Below, piece by piece: positions 14,102-18,873 of a stretch of DNA of 18,873 nucleotides. A program made the position numbers and the translations under genes. The notes beneath the pieces were generated by a model. The model was not told the DNA's origin. It saw only the letters and a program-made list of their open reading frames with translations, and ran no database searches. Positions within the stretch are counted from its first letter, which is position 1. Each line of letters opens with the position of its first letter. The stretch covers positions 1 through 18,873 of the forward strand of contig JAITHQ010000242.1 in NCBI GenBank assembly GCA_031279925.1, read 5' to 3'. The stretch is from Treponema sp. Its GTDB lineage: Bacteria > Spirochaetota > Spirochaetia > Treponematales > Breznakiellaceae.

Positions 14102-16585
14102 ATGGTGGAGCAAGAGCCGTATCTGCATCTAAAAAACATCGACCGGTTTTTTGGGATAACCAGAGCTTTGCGGCAGGTTGATTTTCAAATTTACCCGGGC
14201 GAAGTAATCGGCCTGGTTGGGCCCAACGGCGCAGGCAAGTCAACGCTGATAAAAATCATCGCCGGAGTGCTTCCCCCAAGCGGCGGGGAAATTTACATAA
14301 GGTCAAAAAAAATTGAGCGTTACGCGACAAAAGACGCGAAAGAGGCCGGGGTTTCCTGCGCGTATCAGGATATGTCCCTGTGTACCAATTTACAGGTATA
14401 CGAAAATTTTGCCATGCTCAATATGAGTCATACCCTTTTTGGCGCCCCAAAGTGGCAGAAACGGGAGCAGGCGGAAACGATCAAGCTGTTGGAAACGTAC
14501 TTCCCCGGCAGTGGTATTAATGTAACAATGCCCGTAAGCGATTTGACCCTTGCGGAACGGCAGATTGTTGAAATTTGTAAAGCCATTATGGGGCAAAGCC
14601 TTAAGGTGCTGGTGCTGGATGAACCCACTTCCGCCTTGTCCACCGACAAGGCGCGGCAGCTTCACCGGCTGGTTCGGGAATTAAGCGCATCGGGAATAGC
14701 GGTTATTTATATATCCCATAAACTTGACGAGATAAAGGAAGTAAGCGATCGTATCGTGCTGATGCGAAACGGAGAAATAACCGCCGTCCTTCGCGCTGCC
14801 GGCACAAGTACCGCCGAACTGATCAGCCTGCTTGGGGGAGAAACCGCCGAAAAGGGAAAACCAGGCGGCAAAACGGTTTCCAAAAATGGCGCTGATGCGC
14901 AGACGGGAGAGCGTCTTGTCGAGATACAGGATTTTTCCGGACGGCACTTGCAGGACATAAATTTTTACGCGGACAGGGGCGAAATAGTAGGCATTTCCGG
15001 CCTGGCCGGTTCAGGCCAAACGGAATTGTTGAACCACATTTTTAGGAAGGGAATTTCCGCGCGTTTCCCCCGCCTGCGCTTCAAGGGCCGGCGCGGCAAT
15101 TGCGGGGTTTCCGTAAGGGGCAGCGTTTCCTATATCAGCGGGGACCGCGCCGGGGAGGGTGTTTTTCATCTCTGGGATATTTTCGACAATATACTTGTTT
15201 CAAGCCTAAAGCGGATCGTTTCCGGGCCGTTTTTAAACCGGAAAAAATCGGAAACCCTTGCCCGCTTCTGGTATGACAAACTGAAGTTCAGGGCCGAGGG
15301 AATTTACAGCCCCATTATGTCACTGAGCGGAGGAAACCAGCAAAAGGCCCTGATTGCGCGGGGTATCGCGTCCGGGGCTGACACGCTTATCCTCAACGAC
15401 CCAACCGCCGGCGTTGACATTGAAACCAAACAGGAAATTTACAATCTGCTGGAAGAGGCGAAAGCGGAAGGCCGGGCGGTTATTTTCTACAGTACCGAAG
15501 ATGCGGAAATGGAGATATGCGATCGCGTGTACATTTTACGGGACGGCGCCATTACCGGAGAACTGAAAGGTTCGGACATAACGGAACCTAATATCGTAAA
15601 AGCCTCATTCAGGGAAGCGCAGAAAAAAGAAAGGCCAAAGGAAACTTCCAGAATGCGGAGCTTTCTGGCCTCACGCGCCCTTTTACCGCTTTGTACCATG
15701 GCGGCGCTGTTCTGTGTCAACGCGGCCTTTAATCCGAATATATTATCGTATAACAGTATCCGTATGCTGACGGGAGCTGCGGTTCCCCTGGTTTTTGCGG
15801 GGCTGGGACAGATGTTCATTACCGGTGTTGGCGATATTGATATGGGCAACGGTTACTCTATAGGGCTGGTAAATGTTTTGGTTGCCGTTGTGCTGACAGG
15901 CAATCCGCTGTATGGCGCGATAAGCCTGCTGCTGTTTATCGCCGCCTATATCCTTATGGGGCTGCTTATCGAGATCCGGAAAATTCCCGCCATTGTGGTT
16001 ACCCTTGGCGCTCAATTTATATGGCTGGGTATTGCGCTTGTTTTATCTCCGGTACCGGGCGGAAGCTGCCCCGAATGGCTGCGCCGCATGTACCGTTTTA
16101 AGCTGGCTGTGTTTCCCATGCCGGTTATTATCTGCGCTATGGCGGCGCTGTGCTGTTACCTGATTCTGTTCAGAACAAAGTATGGAATAATACTCCGGGG
16201 CATCGGCAACAATCCCCAGTCCGTTACGCGATCCGGCTGGTCATTTCTGGCGGCAAAAATGACCGGCTACGCTCTGGCCGGGGCAATGGTGGTATTGTCA
16301 GGCATGTCTTTTACCGCTGTCAGCCTGGGGGCGGACGCAAATGCCGCCAGTTCCTACTGCATGTTGAGTATTGCCACGGTGGTCCTGGGAGGCTGCGAAT
16401 TTTCCGGGGGCATCATGGAACCGGCGGGCGTTGTTGCAGGCGCTCTTGCCATGTCCCTGATAACCACGATGCTTACTTTTATGCGCGTTGGTTCCAATTA
16501 TCAAACTGCGGTACTGGGAATTATATTGATTTTGGTTTTGGTGATTAAGCTGATTACCAGCCATTACAAAGAGGCCCGGGCATGA
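14102..16585 (+). CDS. ABC importer fusion: RbsA-like double ATPase joined to RbsC-like permease
   Basis: 827 residues in one frame. NBD1 (about 6-245): Walker A GPNGAGKST at 40-48, signature LTLAERQ at 148-154, Walker B VLVLDE at 169-174, switch H206. NBD2 (about 270-500): Walker A GLAGSGQTE at 300-308 without lysine, signature LSGGNQQ at 408-414, Walker B TLILND at 428-433 where relatives have LDE. A charged linker (505-520) leads into a BPD_transp_2-type permease (about 523-820) with GVGDIDMGNGYSIGL and GIGNNPQSVTRSGW. RbsA and RbsC are normally separate proteins. NBD1's Walker motifs with NBD2's LSGGN make one complete ATP site; the other is degenerate. A GGGGG at 14095-14099 is close to ATG 14102, so GTG 14105 is a possible start. 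Partners are the upstream binding protein and the downstream permease. Confidence 0.88.
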   Translation: MVEQEPYLHLKNIDRFFGITRALRQVDFQIYPGEVIGLVGPNGAGKSTLIKIIAGVLPPSGGEIYIRSKKIERYATKDAKEAGVSCAYQDMSLCTNLQVYENFAMLNMSHTLFGAPKWQKREQAETIKLLETYFPGSGINVTMPVSDLTLAERQIVEICKAIMGQSLKVLVLDEPTSALSTDKARQLHRLVRELSASGIAVIYISHKLDEIKEVSDRIVLMRNGEITAVLRAAGTSTAELISLLGGETAEKGKPGGKTVSKNGADAQTGERLVEIQDFSGRHLQDINFYADRGEIVGISGLAGSGQTELLNHIFRKGISARFPRLRFKGRRGNCGVSVRGSVSYISGDRAGEGVFHLWDIFDNILVSSLKRIVSGPFLNRKKSETLARFWYDKLKFRAEGIYSPIMSLSGGNQQKALIARGIASGADTLILNDPTAGVDIETKQEIYNLLEEAKAEGRAVIFYSTEDAEMEICDRVYILRDGAITGELKGSDITEPNIVKASFREAQKKERPKETSRMRSFLASRALLPLCTMAALFCVNAAFNPNILSYNSIRMLTGAAVPLVFAGLGQMFITGVGDIDMGNGYSIGLVNVLVAVVLTGNPLYGAISLLLFIAAYILMGLLIEIRKIPAIVVTLGAQFIWLGIALVLSPVPGGSCPEWLRRMYRFKLAVFPMPVIICAMAALCCYLILFRTKYGIILRGIGNNPQSVTRSGWSFLAAKMTGYALAGAMVVLSGMSFTAVSLGADANAASSYCMLSIATVVLGGCEFSGGIMEPAGVVAGALAMSLITTMLTFMRVGSNYQTAVLGIILILVLVIKLITSHYKEARA

Positions 16586-17532
16586 AAAGGTTAAAAGGGT
16601 TTGGCGGCTTTATATGGCCGCTGCTCGGTTCATTGATTCTTTGGGCGCTTATCGGTGTAGTCTCCGGACGGTTTACCGCCGAGCAGTTTTACACTTGCGC
16701 AAAACTGGCGACTTTTGCCATGCTGCTTGGGCTGGCCCAAATGACCGTTGTCACCAGCGGAAACGGAGCCATTGATCTTTCGCAGGTTTACAGCCTTACC
16801 CTTTGCGCCTTTGTCGCCTGTCACTTTATGGTTATCAATATTGCGCTGGGATTGTTTATGGCTGTTTTTGCCGGTTCCCTTTGCGGGCTTGCCAACGGTC
16901 TAATCAATGGCTATTTCAGGGTTCCCGCGATGATTGCCACGCTCGCCACCGGCTATATACTGTTTTCGATCAATCTTATAAGCGCCCCTTTTCTTAAAAC
17001 CCTGCCAAATCCCGTTTTTGTTAATTTTATTAACCGAAGTATTGGCGGTATTTCCATGCTGACCTGTATCGTTGTTTTGGCGGCGCTCTTGATTTCCCTG
17101 CTGCTCTATAAAACCGCCTATGGCAAACAGCTTCATGCGGTGGGGCAAAACAGGGGCGCTGCGGCCTATGCGGGCATAGCGGTGCGGCCTGTGGTGATTA
17201 CCGCATTTACCCTTGCAGGCGGCCTTACCGGGCTTGCCGGAGCGCTCTGCGGCGCGTTTATCGGCGGCGCCTTTCAGGACATGGGCTCAACCTATTTTCT
17301 GCCGTCGATTGCCGCTACTTTTGTCGGCGGCACGGCAGCCTCCGGCGGAAAATCCAATGTGCCGGGCGTGTGTTTTGGCGCCTTGATGATGTCCTTTATG
17401 TCGATGTTTTTAAATACCGCGAACTTCTCTCCCGGTCTGCAGCGTTTTATCCAGGGAATTTTTCTGGTATGTATTCTGATTGCTTCTGTTTCAGGCGGCG
17501 TGTCTGCGGGAAAAAAACAAAAAAGAAATTAA
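16582..17532 (+). CDS. RbsC-like ABC permease
   Basis: 316 residues, the normal size of a stand-alone permease of the ribose/galactose type (BPD_transp_2). There are about nine hydrophobic segments. Family marks are QMTVVTSGNGAIDLSQVYSL (for the usual GGIDLSVG), the cytoplasmic coupling segment LHAVGQNRGAAAYAGI and SIAATFVGGTAASGG near the end. It begins inside the stop of the fusion gene (ATGA overlap), so it is translationally coupled. It probably pairs with the fused permease domain as a heterodimer in the inner membrane, since two permease halves are needed per transporter. Confidence 0.92.
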   Translation: MKRLKGFGGFIWPLLGSLILWALIGVVSGRFTAEQFYTCAKLATFAMLLGLAQMTVVTSGNGAIDLSQVYSLTLCAFVACHFMVINIALGLFMAVFAGSLCGLANGLINGYFRVPAMIATLATGYILFSINLISAPFLKTLPNPVFVNFINRSIGGISMLTCIVVLAALLISLLLYKTAYGKQLHAVGQNRGAAAYAGIAVRPVVITAFTLAGGLTGLAGALCGAFIGGAFQDMGSTYFLPSIAATFVGGTAASGGKSNVPGVCFGALMMSFMSMFLNTANFSPGLQRFIQGIFLVCILIASVSGGVSAGKKQKRN

Positions 17533-17549
17533 TTTTTTAAGGAATAAAA

Positions 17550-18566
17550 ATGAAAGGTATAATTTTTCCAGCGCCAAATTCTTTTAAGATTGAAGAAATG
17601 CCCGATCCTGCAATTGCCGCGCCGGATGATGTTCTTGTGCGAATAAGGGCGGGAGGCATTTGCGGTTCCGACATGCATTGTTATCACGGAACCTCCGCCT
17701 TCGCCCGCTATCCGCTTATACCCGGACATGAAGTGTCCGCCGAGGTTGTTGAATTGGGGCAGGCGGCGCAGGGCCTGGAAACCGGTGACCATGTAGTTCT
17801 GGACCCTGTCAACAGCTGCGGTAAATGTTACCCCTGTTTAACAGGCCGTTACAACGTGTGCGTGGATTTAAAAGCAAATGGCGCTCATACGCAGGGCGCT
17901 TTTTCCGAGTTTGCCGTTTTCAAACGGCACAAGCTCCATCGTATCTCAAAAGCAATTTCATGGGAACATGCGGCGGTGGTTGAGCCGTATACCATAGCGG
18001 CCCAGTCGATTTTCCGGGGACGCATACAGGCGGATGACACGGTACTGATCATGGGAGCGGGTCCCATTGCGATGGTGATTTTGCAGGCAAGCAAGATGCT
18101 TGGCGCGAAGTGCATAGTATCCGATATTTCAGCGCGGCGGCTGGAACGGGCAAGACAGCTTGGGGCTGATTATACCTTTACGGCGGGCCAGATTGGTATA
18201 AGAAATTTTCTGGAGAAACATCCCGAACTGCCGGGCATAACGCTTGCGTTAGACGCAACCGGCGCACCTTCTGTACTGCCGGAAATTATTGCGAATATGC
18301 TGCCAACAGGCCGTGTAGTAACACTTGGCTTTTCCGCAAAAACAACGGAAATTCAGCAGTTGGAAATTACCAAACGAGAACTTGACATCATGGGTTCGCG
18401 CCTCAGCTGCGGGCAATTCCCCAAAGTGGTGGAGTGGGTTGAAAAAAAACTGGTTGATCCATCAAAAATTATTACTCATATTTTCCATTTTGAGGAATTT
18501 GGGCAGGCCATTTCGCTGTTTGATAACAAACCGGATGAATGTTGCAAAATCGTCCTGACCTTTTAG
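17550..18566 (+). CDS. Zinc-dependent medium-chain dehydrogenase, RspB/LgoD-like
   Basis: 338 residues of the zinc alcohol/polyol dehydrogenase family. Catalytic zinc ligands are C38 (GICGSD), H60-E61 (PGHE) and probably E145 (VEPYT). The structural zinc loop has C90, C93, C96 and C104. The Rossmann motif GAGPIA is at 169-174, with an acidic D192 after the second strand, suggesting NAD rather than NADP. As remembered, E. coli RspB shares the same blocks: DPV-SCG-CYPC, EP-TIAA, and the C-terminal ITH-F-F ... AISLF ... CCK-LLTF. RspB and LgoD act on polyols or sugar acids, so oxidation of a hydroxyl on the imported compound is likely. AAGGA at 17539-17543 precedes the ATG; the gene starts 17 bp after the permease and closes the operon. 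Confidence 0.88.
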   Translation: MKGIIFPAPNSFKIEEMPDPAIAAPDDVLVRIRAGGICGSDMHCYHGTSAFARYPLIPGHEVSAEVVELGQAAQGLETGDHVVLDPVNSCGKCYPCLTGRYNVCVDLKANGAHTQGAFSEFAVFKRHKLHRISKAISWEHAAVVEPYTIAAQSIFRGRIQADDTVLIMGAGPIAMVILQASKMLGAKCIVSDISARRLERARQLGADYTFTAGQIGIRNFLEKHPELPGITLALDATGAPSVLPEIIANMLPTGRVVTLGFSAKTTEIQQLEITKRELDIMGSRLSCGQFPKVVEWVEKKLVDPSKIITHIFHFEEFGQAISLFDNKPDECCKIVLTF

Positions 18567-18600
18567 GCGGTCCTTTTCCTTTTGTGTTATTCTTTGGAGC

Positions 18601-18628
18601 CAGTTTCAAAACCTCAGTTTCAAAACTG
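18601..18628. repeat. Tandem 14-bp repeat CAGTTTCAAAAC
   Basis: CAGTTTCAAAAC occurs at 18601-18612 and again at 18615-18626. The second copy, extended to 18628, is a near-palindrome (CAGTTT/AAACTG). It is similar in wording to the GTTTCAAA arm of the 12264 hairpin. It lies between the dehydrogenase gene and the htpG promoter; no clear terminator is seen in 18567-18670. Confidence 0.55.
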
Positions 18629-18675
18629 CTTCTTATCCCCTGTATTGGGAATTGCCGCGTTTCTTTTCATTGCGC

Positions 18676-18705
18676 TTGTCAAACCAAATCGTTTTTTGGT
18701 ATTAT
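18676..18705 (+). promoter_or_regulatory. Promoter of htpG
   Basis: TTGTCA (18676-18681), an 18-bp spacer and TATTAT (18700-18705), with a start near 18712. No CIRCE element (the HrcA operator) is visible around it. Confidence 0.6.
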
Positions 18706-18717
18706 CCGGTATACCAA
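18696..18717. promoter_or_regulatory. Palindrome across the htpG -10 box
   Basis: TTGGTAT (18696-18702), 8 bases, ATACCAA (18711-18717). The two 7-base arms are perfect and straddle the -10 box and the predicted start site, the usual place for a repressor operator. The binding protein is unknown. Confidence 0.4.
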
Positions 18718-18742
18718 CAACTTTTTTCACAAGGAGCCATGT

Positions 18743-18873
18743 ATGGCACAACACCAGTTTCAGACCGAAGTTAGCCGGTTGCTGCACCTTATCATTCACT
18801 CGCTGTACTCCAACCGGGAGATTTTTCTGCGGGAGCTTGTTTCCAACGCCTCAGACGCTTTGGACAAGCTCAA
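18743..18873 (+). CDS. htpG: Molecular chaperone HtpG (Hsp90), 5' part only
   Basis: The first 43 codons read [20 protein letters not shown], then [20 protein letters not shown], then DKL. This is the start of the Hsp90 N-terminal ATP-binding domain: the [17 protein letters not shown] helix carries the conserved Glu and Asn of the nucleotide pocket. The full protein is a cytoplasmic homodimeric chaperone; the gene runs off the window. AAGGAG at 18731-18736 sets ATG 18743; an ATG at 18739 is in another frame. It has its own promoter and is not part of the catabolic operon. Confidence 0.97.
   Translation, partial: MAQHQFQTEVSRLLHLIIHSLYSNREIFLRELVSNASDALDKL

Overview
The window (about 18.9 kb, moderately GC-rich, densely coded) looks like the chromosome of a spirochaete of the Treponema group, most likely a higher-GC, gut-associated treponeme. 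This is an inference. It rests on the run cheW, degenerate DegT/DnrJ-type protein, NAD kinase, recN and a helical hypothetical protein, which I recall as a treponemal gene order, and on the style of the intergenic palindromes. No rRNA, tRNA or CRISPR array is visible.

Layout. Positions 1-613 are mostly non-coding and hold a stack of palindromes. One is a 97-bp, 12-bp-TIR element flanked by the 5-bp direct repeat CTGAG, resembling a MITE. A promoter then drives an exported RlpA-like/SPOR cell-envelope protein (614-2104), which is closed by a terminator. From about 2230 a second promoter starts a tightly packed forward operon: cheW, a DegT-fold protein lacking the PLP lysine, nadK, recN, a helical hypothetical, and two ABC half-exporters forming a heterodimer of BmrC/BmrD type. 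Gaps are 55 bp or less and two junctions overlap by 8 bp.

From 11511 to 18566 lies what looks like an accessory catabolic cassette. A GntR/FCD repressor gene on the minus strand is divergent from a forward operon: sugar-type binding protein, cyclase-family hydrolase, an ATPase-permease fusion (RbsA-like joined to RbsC-like), a second RbsC-like permease, and an RspB-like zinc dehydrogenase. Both promoters of the divergent region use the two arms of one palindrome, TTGACA-N8-TGTCAA, as their -35 boxes. The regulator mRNA appears to be leaderless. Inferred picture: a small hydroxylated or acidic compound is bound in the periplasm, imported by an ABC importer of unusual domain layout, and then handled by the hydrolase and the NAD-dependent dehydrogenase, with the FCD protein sensing the compound or a product. 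The substrate cannot be read from sequence.

The window ends in the first 43 codons of htpG (Hsp90), behind its own promoter, which is overlapped by another short palindrome.

Both ABC systems show the same logic by different routes: one ATP site with all consensus residues and one degenerate site. The items most worth a second look are the shared-palindrome divergent promoter with a leaderless regulator, the ATPase-permease fusion and its uncharacterised catabolic operon, the PLP-lysine-less DegT protein, and the MITE-like element.
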